Assembly (NCBI RefSeq): GCF_014645555.1
Contig: NZ_BMLY01000004.1
Location: forward strand, 239,786 to 303,785
Length of the DNA stretch: 64,000 bases
Direction of reading: 5' to 3'
From: Silvimonas amylolytica
GTDB taxonomy: Bacteria > Pseudomonadota > Gammaproteobacteria > Burkholderiales > Chitinibacteraceae
Part shown: positions 34,504-42,645 of the stretch, piece by piece
How positions within the stretch are numbered: position 1 is the stretch's first letter
Layout: each line of letters opens with the position of its first letter
Notes under the pieces: generated by a model
Database searches by the model: none
What the model was told of the DNA's origin: nothing
The model's input: only the letters and a program-made list of their open reading frames with translations
Position numbers and translations under genes: made by a program

Positions 34504-35555
34504 AAATCCTGATTGTGACCGACGCCTGGGAACCCCAGGTGAATGGCGTAGTGCGTACACTCAAGCAAACACGTGCCGAACTGATCAAGATGGGTCATAC
34601 CGTCGAGTTGATTACCCCGCAGCAGTTTCGTACGTTTCCGTGCCCGACCTATCCGGAAATCCGCCTTTCCTGGCGGCCGGGCAAGAAGATTGCCCAGCAC
34701 ATCGAAACCTTCAAGCCTGATGCAATCCATATTGCGACCGAAGGCCCGCTGGGCATGGCAACGCGGCGTTATTGCATTAACCACAAACTGCCGTTTACCA
34801 CTGCCTATCACTCGCGCTTCCCTGAATATGTGCAACTGCGCTTCGGGATTCCAGTGTCCTGGACCTACGGTTTTCTGGCCCGTTTCCACAATGCGGCCGA
34901 AGCCGTCATGGTGCCAACCCGCGTGGTGGTCGATGACTTGCAGGCGCGCGGATTCAAAAATGTGGTGATGTGGTCGCGCGGGGTGGATCTGGATATCTTC
35001 AAACCGGGTGATCGGGAGCGCCTGCAAACCCGTCGTCCGATTTTTGTGTACGTTGGCCGCGTTGCGGTAGAGAAGAACGTTGAAGCCTTCCTGCAACTGG
35101 ATTTGCCAGGTTCGCGCTGGGTGTGTGGTGATGGCCCGGCCGCCGCGACACTGAAGGCGAAATACGGCGAAGCGCAGGGTGTGCACTGGCTGGGCGTACT
35201 TAATCAGAACGAACTGGCCGAGGTCTATAACGCGGCGGATGTGTTCGTGTTTCCATCCCGCACGGATACTTTTGGCCTGGTTTTGCTCGAAGCCATGGCT
35301 TGCGGTTGCCCGGTGGCGGCCTACCCGGTTACGGGCCCGATTGACGTCATCGGTACCGATGGTCCTGGGGCCTTGCAGGAAGATCTGGGCAAGGCTTGCC
35401 TTGATGCGCTGCGCATTGATCGTGAAGCGGTGCGCAAGCATGCAGAGAAATTCTCATGGGCCGAGGCCAGTCGCCAGTTCCTGACCCATCTGCACCCGTT
35501 TACGACTGCAGCACAACAGGAAGTCGCGCTGGTGGTGGAAGGCGCCGGCCAGTAA
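34500..35555 (+). CDS. GT4-family glycosyltransferase
   Basis: This 351-residue protein starts with KILIVTDAWEPQVNGVVRTL, the N-terminal motif of GT4 transferases that act on lipid acceptors, and carries the donor-site region YNAADVFVFPSRTDTFGLVLLEAMACG with the EX7E pattern. It shares a 4-bp overlap with the phosphoesterase gene. Related proteins make mannosyl- or glycosyl-diacylglycerol-type membrane lipids in other bacteria. Donor and acceptor cannot be told from sequence. Confidence 0.85.
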   Translation: MKILIVTDAWEPQVNGVVRTLKQTRAELIKMGHTVELITPQQFRTFPCPTYPEIRLSWRPGKKIAQHIETFKPDAIHIATEGPLGMATRRYCINHKLPFTTAYHSRFPEYVQLRFGIPVSWTYGFLARFHNAAEAVMVPTRVVVDDLQARGFKNVVMWSRGVDLDIFKPGDRERLQTRRPIFVYVGRVAVEKNVEAFLQLDLPGSRWVCGDGPAAATLKAKYGEAQGVHWLGVLNQNELAEVYNAADVFVFPSRTDTFGLVLLEAMACGCPVAAYPVTGPIDVIGTDGPGALQEDLGKACLDALRIDREAVRKHAEKFSWAEASRQFLTHLHPFTTAAQQEVALVVEGAGQ

Positions 35556-35611
35556 TTGCATCGCGCCGCAGGGGAGTTGCGTCACCTTGAAAGTGCGCAA
35601 ATCCCCCTCAC

Positions 35612-35640
35612 TTCAACCGGGTTACCTTTCACCGGTTGAA
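35612..35640. promoter_or_regulatory. Inverted repeat just upstream of mtfA
   Basis: TTCAACCGG (35612-35620) pairs with CCGGTTGAA (35632-35640) across 11 bp, ending 5 bp before the mtfA start. It could be an operator, or an RNA hairpin that hides the ribosome-binding region. Confidence 0.5.
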
Positions 35641-35645
35641 GCCGC

Positions 35646-36488
35646 ATGTTCGGATTTTTGCGTCAGCGTCGCCGCGCCAGTTTTCTGGCAGCCAACCCGA
35701 TTCCGGACGCGCTATGGCAAACGGCGATCGACTTGCCGCTGTTCATTGGGCTGACCGCTGAAGAGCGTGAGCGCTTGCGCGAACATGCGGCGTGGTTCCT
35801 GCATACCAAAACCATCACGCCGTTGCATGAGCTGACGTTGAACGACCAGGCTCGCGTCATTCTGGCTGCCCAGGCCGTGTTGCCAATCATGAATCTGGAT
35901 TTCGACGCCTATGACGATTGGTCCGAGGTCGTGGTTTATCCCGGGCAGTTTTTGTCGCGCGATCGTTACACCGATCATATCGGCCTCGTCCATGAGTATG
36001 AGCAACATCTAGCTGGTCAGGCGCGGCCGGAGGGGCCGGTGTTATTGTCCTGGCTGGATGTCTCGCAATCGCCGTGGCTTGATGGATGGAACGTGGTCAT
36101 TCATGAACTGGCGCACAAGCTGGATATGCGCAATGGCGATGCCAACGGCCGTCCGCCCTTGCATGCGGGTATGGATGCAGCTGTTTGGAAAGCAGCGTTT
36201 TCAGAGGCCTACAACCACCTTCGCCGATTGGCGGACCACGATATGTACAGTCCCATAGACCTGTATGCTGCCGAGTCCCCAGCCGAGTGTTTTGCCGTGT
36301 TCAGCGAATATTTCTTCGAAACGCCCCACGCGCTTGTCACGCATTACCCGCGTATCTACGAGCAGCTCAAACAGTTTTACCGCCAGGATCCAGTCAATCG
36401 TCTGCCGGCGGTGCGTTATCGCCCCGCGTTTGAACCGCTGGATTTCGGCCCGGTGATCCCGACCCCGGTGCCGGGAGGATGGGCATGA
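35646..36488 (+). CDS. mtfA: MtfA-type zinc metallopeptidase
   Basis: This 280-residue protein has the HExxH metal site HELAHKLDMRNGDANG (His153, Glu154, His157) with a downstream glutamate region (SPAECFAVFSEYFFE). In E. coli MtfA sequesters the glucose-PTS repressor Mlc and is itself a peptidase. Length and motifs fit. The start ATG at 35646 is preceded by an inverted repeat that covers the ribosome-binding region. It overlaps rsmJ by 4 bp and is probably co-transcribed with it. Confidence 0.9.
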   Translation: MFGFLRQRRRASFLAANPIPDALWQTAIDLPLFIGLTAEERERLREHAAWFLHTKTITPLHELTLNDQARVILAAQAVLPIMNLDFDAYDDWSEVVVYPGQFLSRDRYTDHIGLVHEYEQHLAGQARPEGPVLLSWLDVSQSPWLDGWNVVIHELAHKLDMRNGDANGRPPLHAGMDAAVWKAAFSEAYNHLRRLADHDMYSPIDLYAAESPAECFAVFSEYFFETPHALVTHYPRIYEQLKQFYRQDPVNRLPAVRYRPAFEPLDFGPVIPTPVPGGWA

Positions 36489-37237
36489 GTGTCGGTGTAT
36501 TTGCACCAGCGGATAGTGCAGGTGCGCAATGGGCCGCACAGTTTGGTTTGCCGCTGCTCGATGCCGCGCCTGAAACCGGGCATTACCTGGCGTGGGAACG
36601 TGAACGGCTGGTGCTGGCCGAAGTGGGCGAGAAAGCGCGCGTTGAAGTTGATCTGATCGAAGGCGCCCAGGCGCACCGACGCAAATTTGGGGGAGGGCGC
36701 GGGCAACCCGTTGCCAAAGCGGTTGGCCTCAAGGCTGGCAATACCCCGACGGTGCTGGATGCCACCGCGGGGCTGGGTCGCGATGCCTTTGTGCTGGCCA
36801 CGCTGGGCTGTACGGTGCATTTGCTGGAGCGCAACCCGGTGGCTTGTGCATTGCTGGCCGATGGTTTGCGGCGTGGTACAGCGGATCCGGACATCGCCCG
36901 GATCGTTGGTCGCATGCAACTTGAACAGCATGACGCCCGCCAGTGGTTGCCGGAGCAAGGTCAGCCAGCCAGTTATGATGTCGTGTATCTGGACCCCATG
37001 TTTCCGGAGCCAGACAAGCGTGCGCGTGCCAAAAAAGACATGCACGCTTTTCAGACGCTGATCGGTGGCGATACGGATGCGGATGTCTTGCTGGCGCCGG
37101 CACGCACTATCGCGCGCCAGCGGGTGGTGGTGAAACGTCCGCGTACTGCGCCGTGGCTGGCCGGAGTGAAACCGGACTTCAGCTTTGATGGAGAAAGCAC
37201 GCGGTTTGACGCGTACTTGCCATTGCGTGATGCGTGA
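36485..37237 (+). CDS. rsmJ: 16S rRNA (guanine-1516-N2)-methyltransferase
   Basis: This 250-residue SAM-dependent methyltransferase has motif I (TVLDATAGLGRDAFVLATLG), an acidic loop (VHLLERNPVACALLADGL) and the N6/N2-methylase motif VVYLDPMFPEPDKRARAKKD, all characteristic of RsmJ (YhiQ). The ATG at 36485 overlaps the mtfA stop (ATGA) and has GGGAGG seven bases upstream. Its 3' end directly abuts the stop of the convergent resolvase-like gene with no gap. Confidence 0.92.
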   Translation: MSVGVFAPADSAGAQWAAQFGLPLLDAAPETGHYLAWERERLVLAEVGEKARVEVDLIEGAQAHRRKFGGGRGQPVAKAVGLKAGNTPTVLDATAGLGRDAFVLATLGCTVHLLERNPVACALLADGLRRGTADPDIARIVGRMQLEQHDARQWLPEQGQPASYDVVYLDPMFPEPDKRARAKKDMHAFQTLIGGDTDADVLLAPARTIARQRVVVKRPRTAPWLAGVKPDFSFDGESTRFDAYLPLRDA

Positions 37238-37768
37238 TCAGACTTCGTTGTTGTCTTCAATCAAGCGTTTGTAGCGGTACAGGGTGGCGATGGACACATC
37301 CATGTGCCGGGCAATGTCGCGCGTGTTGAGCCCGGCACGCAGGCGCTCGGCAATCTGTCGCATGGCATCGGCATCAAGTTTGGGCCGGCGACCTCGACGT
37401 TTACTCAGATGACGGGTATTGCCTGGCCGTTCGGTGCGCAAGTGCCGGATCAGTAACTCCAGCAGCAGGCGTTGCCCGTCAGGTTTGCTGGAATTCAGCA
37501 GCGGTGAAGTGATTTCCAGCGTTGCGCCGCGGCGGTCGATCTGTTCGAGCAAAGACAAAAACTGGAAGGCGCTAAAGCCGGTTTGTTTGATGGATTCAAT
37601 CACCAGGATATCGTGGCTCACCATGCTGGTCAGTGCCATCGACAATTGTCTGCGCGAGTGTGGTCCCTGATCGACAAAGACGGCCTGGCAATTGAGCTTT
37701 TGCATCATGTGGCGGCGCAACTGGTCCATATCCACATCCCCGTTGTACGGCAGATATCCGATTCTCAC
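37238..37768 (-). CDS. Resolvase/invertase-like protein lacking the catalytic serine
   Basis: This 176-residue protein has the resolvase-type N-terminal fold (MRIGYLPYNGDVDMDQLRRH; ILVIESIKQTGFSAFQFLSL) and a C-terminal Hin-like HTH (GRRPKLDADAMRQIAERLRA, then DIARHMDVSIATLYRYKRLI). In active enzymes the N-terminal strand reads like RVSTDDQ; here the serine and its arginine are replaced (LPYNGD), and the DRLGRS-type arginine motif reads IKQTGFS. So it is unlikely to recombine DNA and may act as a DNA-binding regulator. It is convergent with rsmJ, with no sequence between. Confidence 0.7.
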   Translation of the reverse strand: MRIGYLPYNGDVDMDQLRRHMMQKLNCQAVFVDQGPHSRRQLSMALTSMVSHDILVIESIKQTGFSAFQFLSLLEQIDRRGATLEITSPLLNSSKPDGQRLLLELLIRHLRTERPGNTRHLSKRRGRRPKLDADAMRQIAERLRAGLNTRDIARHMDVSIATLYRYKRLIEDNNEV

Positions 37769-37974
37769 TTGCCTGCTCCCCTTGGCGTAAACCGGCGCGG
37801 CCTAGAGCGGCACCCTGGTCAGCCGCTTAAGTTATCGGGCGAGTAAATTACGATCCATGGGATTCATCTTAAATTCGCATAAGCGAAGTCCAGATTATTG
37901 CAAATAGAACCTTTTTTAACCTTTTGGCGGTCTCCCAGGCGTGTTGCCATGCAGCGTGACGCAATACCACTGCG

Positions 37975-37980
37975 TATAAT
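37975..37980 (+). promoter_or_regulatory. Likely -10 box of the apaH promoter
   Basis: A perfect TATAAT lies 54 bp upstream of the apaH start. No good -35 element at 16-18 bp was seen, so the call rests on the -10 box and position. Confidence 0.4.
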
Positions 37981-38034
37981 TCAGCACATGTTTGCGTGCA
38001 GCCGGATGCACGCGAGTTTGGGCAAGGGATACGA

Positions 38035-38859
38035 ATGGCGCGTTACGTAATCGGAGACATCCAAGGCTGTTTTGAAGAATTGACCCTGTTGCTGGACAAG
38101 CTGGCGTTTGATGCTGGCCGCGACCGCCTCTGGCTGGTCGGGGATCTCGTCAACCGTGGTCCACAGTCACTGGACGTCCTGCGCTGGGTGATGGGGCAGG
38201 GTGGTGCGGTGCAAACAGTGCTGGGCAATCATGACTTGCATCTGTTGGCGGTGGCTGCCGGCATTGCCAAACGCAAGGCGGGCGATACGCTGGACGCGAT
38301 CCTGGATCACCCGCAGTGTGCAGCGTTTTGTGAATGGTTGCGGTACCAGCCGCTCATGATCGACCTGGGTGATGCGTTACTTGTGCATGCAGGGGTCTGG
38401 CCTGGCTGGAGCAAGGAAAAAGCGCTCGAAGCCGCCGCTGCGGTAGAAGCAACCTTGCGTGGTGAGCAATGGAAGGCGTTTATCGAAGACATGTACGGTA
38501 GCCAGCCTGCTCATTGGAACGACGCCAAAAACAAGACTGAACGCCTGCGGTTTACGGTGAATGCGTGTACGCGTATGCGGTTTGTCGACAAAGACTTCAA
38601 CTTGCAGCTCAAGTTCAAGGGTGAACTGGAACAGGCTCCCGCAGGATTGCAACCCTGGTTTAGTGTGCAAGGCCGCAAGCGTACGCAGCGGGTGGTATGC
38701 GGACACTGGTCGGCGTTGGGTCTGCGGATGAATGATGAGGTCTGGGCGACAGATACAGGCTGCATCTGGGGTGGTCAGCTTACTGCGGTGAACCTGGACA
38801 CCGCCGAGATCACTCAGCAGCCGGCGTTGCGCAGTTATCAGGATGTGGCGGCTGAATAA
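38035..38859 (+). CDS. apaH: Symmetrical Ap4A hydrolase
   Basis: This 274-residue phosphoesterase has all ApaH motifs: RYVIGDIQGCFEEL, LVGDLVNRGPQSLDV, VLGNHDLHLLAVAAG, LVHAGVWPGW and VVCGHWSALGL near the end. It splits diadenosine tetraphosphate into two ADP and matches the E. coli length (280). The ATG at 38035 with AGGGA upstream places the first metal motif at residue 5. It is monocistronic, followed by a hairpin terminator. Confidence 0.95.
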   Translation: MARYVIGDIQGCFEELTLLLDKLAFDAGRDRLWLVGDLVNRGPQSLDVLRWVMGQGGAVQTVLGNHDLHLLAVAAGIAKRKAGDTLDAILDHPQCAAFCEWLRYQPLMIDLGDALLVHAGVWPGWSKEKALEAAAAVEATLRGEQWKAFIEDMYGSQPAHWNDAKNKTERLRFTVNACTRMRFVDKDFNLQLKFKGELEQAPAGLQPWFSVQGRKRTQRVVCGHWSALGLRMNDEVWATDTGCIWGGQLTAVNLDTAEITQQPALRSYQDVAAE

Positions 38860-38888
38860 GTTGTGGCTGGCGCTCCACGCGCAGCATA

Positions 38889-38927
38889 CAAAAGGCCGGC
38901 GATCTCCAAAAGATTGCCGGCCTTTTT
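38889..38927. terminator. Terminator of apaH
   Basis: A long stem centred on GGCCGGC/GCCGGCC (38891-38905 with 38911-38926) is flanked by A- and T-runs, so it can act for both apaH and the convergent acyltransferase gene. Confidence 0.85.
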
Positions 38928-38954
38928 CATTAATCTCTGGATGGCGTGGGGCGA

Positions 38955-39839
38955 TTAAACCGGGATATGACGCCCGGCCAGGGTGTCCTGCAGTTCGTCT
39001 GATGCTGCTTCTGCACAGGATTCTGCTGGTGAGCAATTGGCAGGGCTGACCGGCGCAAAGAGCGCTTCGCAGTTGCCATCGCCTTCATTCAGGGCACGAT
39101 GTGCGGCCGAGATCCGTGACTCGACAAACTGGGTCAGGTGCCGGCGGTCTGCATGATCTGCCGGAAACGGTGCCAGGAAATTGATCTCGGCATGTAGACC
39201 GCGCGCGCCCAGAATCTGCCACAGCGAACTGACAATCGACATATCGTCGATATACGCCGGAATCGGATTGTAGTTGCCGTCTGCATCCGTATAACGCAAA
39301 TACACGGGCTGAATGGTGGCACGGCTATCCAGCGCGGCCTGCATCAAGGATGACCGGAACGGCAGAATGCGCGAACCGTCCGAAGTGGTGCCTTCCGGGA
39401 ACACGGCAACGCAGTGTTCAGACTGCAAAGCTTCGATCATTGCGTTGTTGACGCGATGCGCATCGCGCTTTTTCTCGCGCTCAATGAACAAGGTGCCGGT
39501 GTGGCAGCATAGACGACCAATGAGCGGCCACTCCCGGATTTCGGACTTGGCGACAAAGCGCGAGACCGTAACCGCATTCAGGATGAAGATATCCAACCAG
39601 GAAATGTGGTTGGACAATAGCAGGTGATTGGGTGGGTAGCGGCCAGGTGCAATACCTTGCACGCGTACCGTAATGCCCAGAATCTGCGCCAGCCGCATCG
39701 ACCACCAGTGGGTGTAATCAATGCGCTCTTCCTGGCTCAGACGCGGAAAACGCACGGCACCGGCGTACAGCGCACGTGTCAGGTGCAAGGCAAAGCGGGA
39801 AAGGCGGCTGATACGCAGCGCGGTACGGGTAAGCGACAT
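38955..39839 (-). CDS. 1-acyl-glycerol-phosphate-type acyltransferase (candidate OlsA)
   Basis: This 294-residue PlsC-fold enzyme has the block I motif LLLSNHISWLDIF (NHxSxxD) and block III FPEGTTSDGSRILPFRSSL, with an N-terminal hydrophobic segment. It transfers acyl groups to a lysophospholipid or lyso-ornithine-lipid acceptor at the membrane. The ATG at 39839 is preferred over a TTG at 39932. It lies 169 bp downstream of an OlsB-like gene on the same strand; together they would provide both acyl transfers of ornithine lipid synthesis. PlsC proper cannot be excluded. Confidence 0.82.
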   Translation of the reverse strand: MSLTRTALRISRLSRFALHLTRALYAGAVRFPRLSQEERIDYTHWWSMRLAQILGITVRVQGIAPGRYPPNHLLLSNHISWLDIFILNAVTVSRFVAKSEIREWPLIGRLCCHTGTLFIEREKKRDAHRVNNAMIEALQSEHCVAVFPEGTTSDGSRILPFRSSLMQAALDSRATIQPVYLRYTDADGNYNPIPAYIDDMSIVSSLWQILGARGLHAEINFLAPFPADHADRRHLTQFVESRISAAHRALNEGDGNCEALFAPVSPANCSPAESCAEAASDELQDTLAGRHIPV

Positions 39840-40008
39840 GGCATTCGATACAGTGGGACGCACTTCCTTGTGTGACCTCAATATTCTGAGGAAAAAAGCC
39901 GTCCCAACTGTTTCAATTCTGATAAAAGACAAGTCCAGTGTAGCTGCTTGTGTCTGCTGTCGAAATGGTCATATTACAGACTGTCTCGCACAGACGACGA
40001 AACCGTGA

Positions 40009-40758
40009 TCAACGCATGAAATGGCGCGCGTAACGATCGTCAACCTGGTGCATAGACAGCAGCAGGAACAGGTCAGCGGTGTTGAAATCAGGGTCCCAGG
40101 CCGGAGTGCCACACAGTTGGGCACCAGCGCGCAGATAACCCTTGATCAATGCCGGGATTTCGACGTCCAGCTTCTGGTTCAGTGCTGCCAGCGGCAGCGG
40201 GCAGCGTGGGAATACGCGCCATTCCACCGGGCCCATCGCCGTCTCAGCCAGTTTGTTGTAGATACTGGCCGCAGTGTGACCACCATCGGCCAGCGACACG
40301 CTGGCGCAACCGACGAGGTAGCGGTAGTTGCGTTCACGCATATAAGCCGCCAGACCACTCCACAGCAGCGTGATGGTCGCGCCCGTGCGGTAATCCGGAT
40401 GCACGCAGGAACGACCAATCTCAACGATCTGCGAGCGGATATGCGACAAGCGGGTCAGATCAAATTCGGTATCGGAGTAATAGCTGCCCAGTTTCTGGGC
40501 TTGATGCGGCGGCAAGATGCGATACGTGCCAACGACTTCACCAGTATCTTCGTTTTGCACCAGCAGATGGTCGCAATACGCGTCAAACAGATCTTGATCG
40601 AGACCGGCCTCGCGAGAGTGAATGCGGGCGCCCATTTCGTCGGCAAATACGCGGTAGCGCAAGGCTTGTGCTGCGCGAACCGCATCTTCATGCTGTGCCA
40701 GCGTCACAGTCAGGCGACGCTTTTTGGTGGCCGGTGCGGTATTTTGAGTCTGGAGCAT
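40009..40758 (-). CDS. OlsB-like ornithine N-acyltransferase (GNAT fold)
   Basis: This 249-residue protein matches the hemolysin-like/OlsB acyltransferases: ALRYRVFADEMGARI, FDAYCDHLLVQNEDTGEVVG, the motif QIVEIGRSCVHPDYRTGATI and LVGCASVSLADGGHTAASIY. OlsB uses acyl-ACP to form lyso-ornithine lipid. Start codons ATG 40761 and ATG 40758 lie in tandem; AGGAGG suits 40758. The plsC-like gene downstream is a natural OlsA partner. The role is inferred from family membership and pairing. Confidence 0.83.
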   Translation of the reverse strand: MLQTQNTAPATKKRRLTVTLAQHEDAVRAAQALRYRVFADEMGARIHSREAGLDQDLFDAYCDHLLVQNEDTGEVVGTYRILPPHQAQKLGSYYSDTEFDLTRLSHIRSQIVEIGRSCVHPDYRTGATITLLWSGLAAYMRERNYRYLVGCASVSLADGGHTAASIYNKLAETAMGPVEWRVFPRCPLPLAALNQKLDVEIPALIKGYLRAGAQLCGTPAWDPDFNTADLFLLLSMHQVDDRYARHFMR

Positions 40759-40853
40759 CATTTCCCTCCTGTGGGTATGGAGAGAAATTAAGCGGAACGC
40801 GTGACCATGCAATGACGGTTTATTGAAGAAACCGTGACGCCAGGATGGCCGAA

Positions 40854-41051
40854 TTATGACAGTGGCGGCGGGGCCGATTCGTCGAACGGATCTTGCTCGA
40901 TCGGAACGCGATAGTTCTCGGCGGCCCAGCAGCCCAGGTCAATCAGCCGGCAGCGCTCGCAGCAGAAAGGACGGAAGGGATTGTCGGCCGAATACTCACT
41001 CTGCTTTTTGCACGAAGGGCAGGTGACGAGCCGTGATTTACTTTGTGTCAT
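40854..41051 (-). CDS. yacG: DNA gyrase inhibitor YacG
   Basis: This 65-residue zinc protein has four cysteines: VTCPSCKKQSEYSADNPFRP, then FCCERCRLIDLGCWAAENYRVP, matching YacG exactly in length and layout. It inhibits DNA gyrase activity in E. coli. It closes the pilB-to-yacG block. Confidence 0.94.
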   Translation of the reverse strand: MTQSKSRLVTCPSCKKQSEYSADNPFRPFCCERCRLIDLGCWAAENYRVPIEQDPFDESAPPPLS

Positions 41052-41108
41052 GGGTGTTTCTATCTGTTCGCAGCGAGATTGCGCGAATATGCATCTGTTG
41101 TTACAACG

Positions 41109-41867
41109 TTACAGATTGCAGTAGCTCAGGGCAAATTCAATATCCGCTTCGACCACTTTGGTTCGGTCACCCGAAGTGGATGGCTGGATAAAGCGCACAT
41201 TGATCGCATATCGGTTGGCCGAGAGTTCCGGCACTACGGGCAGGTCAGACGGCAGGGTCACACGCAGCATCTGGATGGTTTTGCCACCAGACATCTGCTG
41301 GAATGACCCCTGGCGTGCCGTAAAGTGCGACACCTTGGCCGAATCGCGCAGCAGACGCAGTACGATCTGGATGCCATGACGGATCGGCATCAGTGGCGAC
41401 AGCCAGCGCTCCAGATCGGCCTTGCGGCGCTCCGGCGCCTGCTGGCGCCAGTAATGGTAAGAAGGCAGGTCGAACTCGCAAGCTCCACCGGGAATGGCCA
41501 GACGCTGCTTGATCGCCATCAGCCACTCGTTCTCACGCAGGTACTGCCCCACCTTGCCGGTCATCTGCAACAGCTGACCGTGGGTGTCTTCTATGTCAGA
41601 AAGTACCCGTTCCAGCGCTTCTTCCGAAATATGCGGATTGTGGCGTAAAGCCGACAACGATTGCCGTTGACGCTCCAGTTCCTGCAACAGATCGGATTTC
41701 AGATCGGCCCGACTGGCCACTTCCATGATTTCGAACAACCCTATGAGTGCCATGTGATGGTCAAGCGGATGCTCCCGCGCAGCCAGCGTGGTAGTCCGGT
41801 CGTAGATGTCTTCCAGACGCAGCAGGGTGCGAATCCGCTCGTTAATGGGAAATTCGTAGCTAATCAC
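41109..41867 (-). CDS. zapD: Cell division protein ZapD
   Basis: This 252-residue protein matches ZapD (YacF), starting ISYEFPINERIRTLLRLED and including the helical region ALIGLFEIMEVASRADLKSD and GGACEFDLPSYHYW. ZapD cross-links FtsZ at the division ring. The GTG at 41867 is taken as the start because E. coli ZapD begins at the same point; a TTG at 41894 is the alternative. Neighbours coaE and yacG follow the usual order. Confidence 0.92.
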   Translation of the reverse strand: MISYEFPINERIRTLLRLEDIYDRTTTLAAREHPLDHHMALIGLFEIMEVASRADLKSDLLQELERQRQSLSALRHNPHISEEALERVLSDIEDTHGQLLQMTGKVGQYLRENEWLMAIKQRLAIPGGACEFDLPSYHYWRQQAPERRKADLERWLSPLMPIRHGIQIVLRLLRDSAKVSHFTARQGSFQQMSGGKTIQMLRVTLPSDLPVVPELSANRYAINVRFIQPSTSGDRTKVVEADIEFALSYCNL

Positions 41868-42038
41868 AGTGTGCCGGGCAGGTAGGGGAGGCAAAGATGA
41901 TCAATTTTGCAGCAAGCCAGGACGTTTGAAAACCCGTCTGTAAGTTTGCGAGTGCCAATTTCACACATGTTGCGCCTGATTGAGCGTTCTTGCTGCTAAC
42001 CATAGGCGAAAAAAAGCGGCGGTGCCCGATTGTATCCG

Positions 42039-42632
42039 TCAGTCGACCCCGAAAATGGTATGAAATTGCCTGACCTGACAGGTCAGTGCTTCGAGTGTGC
42101 TGCCGTTATCGATCACAGCATCGGCCCGGGCAAGACGTTCTTCGCGCGAAAGTTGTGCCGCAAGCAATTGATCTATGACCTGTTCCGTCAGCCCGCGTGC
42201 GGCCAGACGAGCCCGTTGTTGATCAGCCGGACAGTCCACTGCCAGGGTGGTTTCTACCAAGGGCAGAAAATTGCCCGTTTCAAACAGCAGTGGTACGACC
42301 AGCAATGTGTAGTCGTGCAGGCCTTCCAGTGCCTTTAGCTGTTCTTTCGCTGAGGCCAGAATGCGGGGGTGGAAAATACCCTCCAGCCGCGCGCGCGCGG
42401 CTGGATCTGCAAACACCAGCTCCCGCATGCGCGCGCGATCCATGGTGCCGTCGGCAGTGATGAAATCAGCCCCGAAGACCTCACGGACATCATCCAGTGC
42501 TGCCGAGGGGGGGCGAGACAGTGCATGTGCAATGTCATCGGTATCAATTATACCGGCACCAAGTTCGGCAAACAGGCGTGCTGCCGTGGATTTACCACTG
42601 CCCGCTCCACCAGTCAGACCGATTACCCGCAT
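42039..42632 (-). CDS. coaE: Dephospho-CoA kinase
   Basis: This 197-residue kinase has the P-loop VIGLTGGAGSGKSTAARLFA, then IIDTDDIAHALS and LLVVPLLFETGNFLPLVETT. It phosphorylates dephospho-CoA in the last step of CoA synthesis. It lies 13 bp behind pilD and ahead of zapD, as in other Neisseriales. Confidence 0.95.
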   Translation of the reverse strand: MRVIGLTGGAGSGKSTAARLFAELGAGIIDTDDIAHALSRPPSAALDDVREVFGADFITADGTMDRARMRELVFADPAARARLEGIFHPRILASAKEQLKALEGLHDYTLLVVPLLFETGNFLPLVETTLAVDCPADQQRARLAARGLTEQVIDQLLAAQLSREERLARADAVIDNGSTLEALTCQVRQFHTIFGVD

Positions 42633-42645
42633 GATGATTTTCCGC

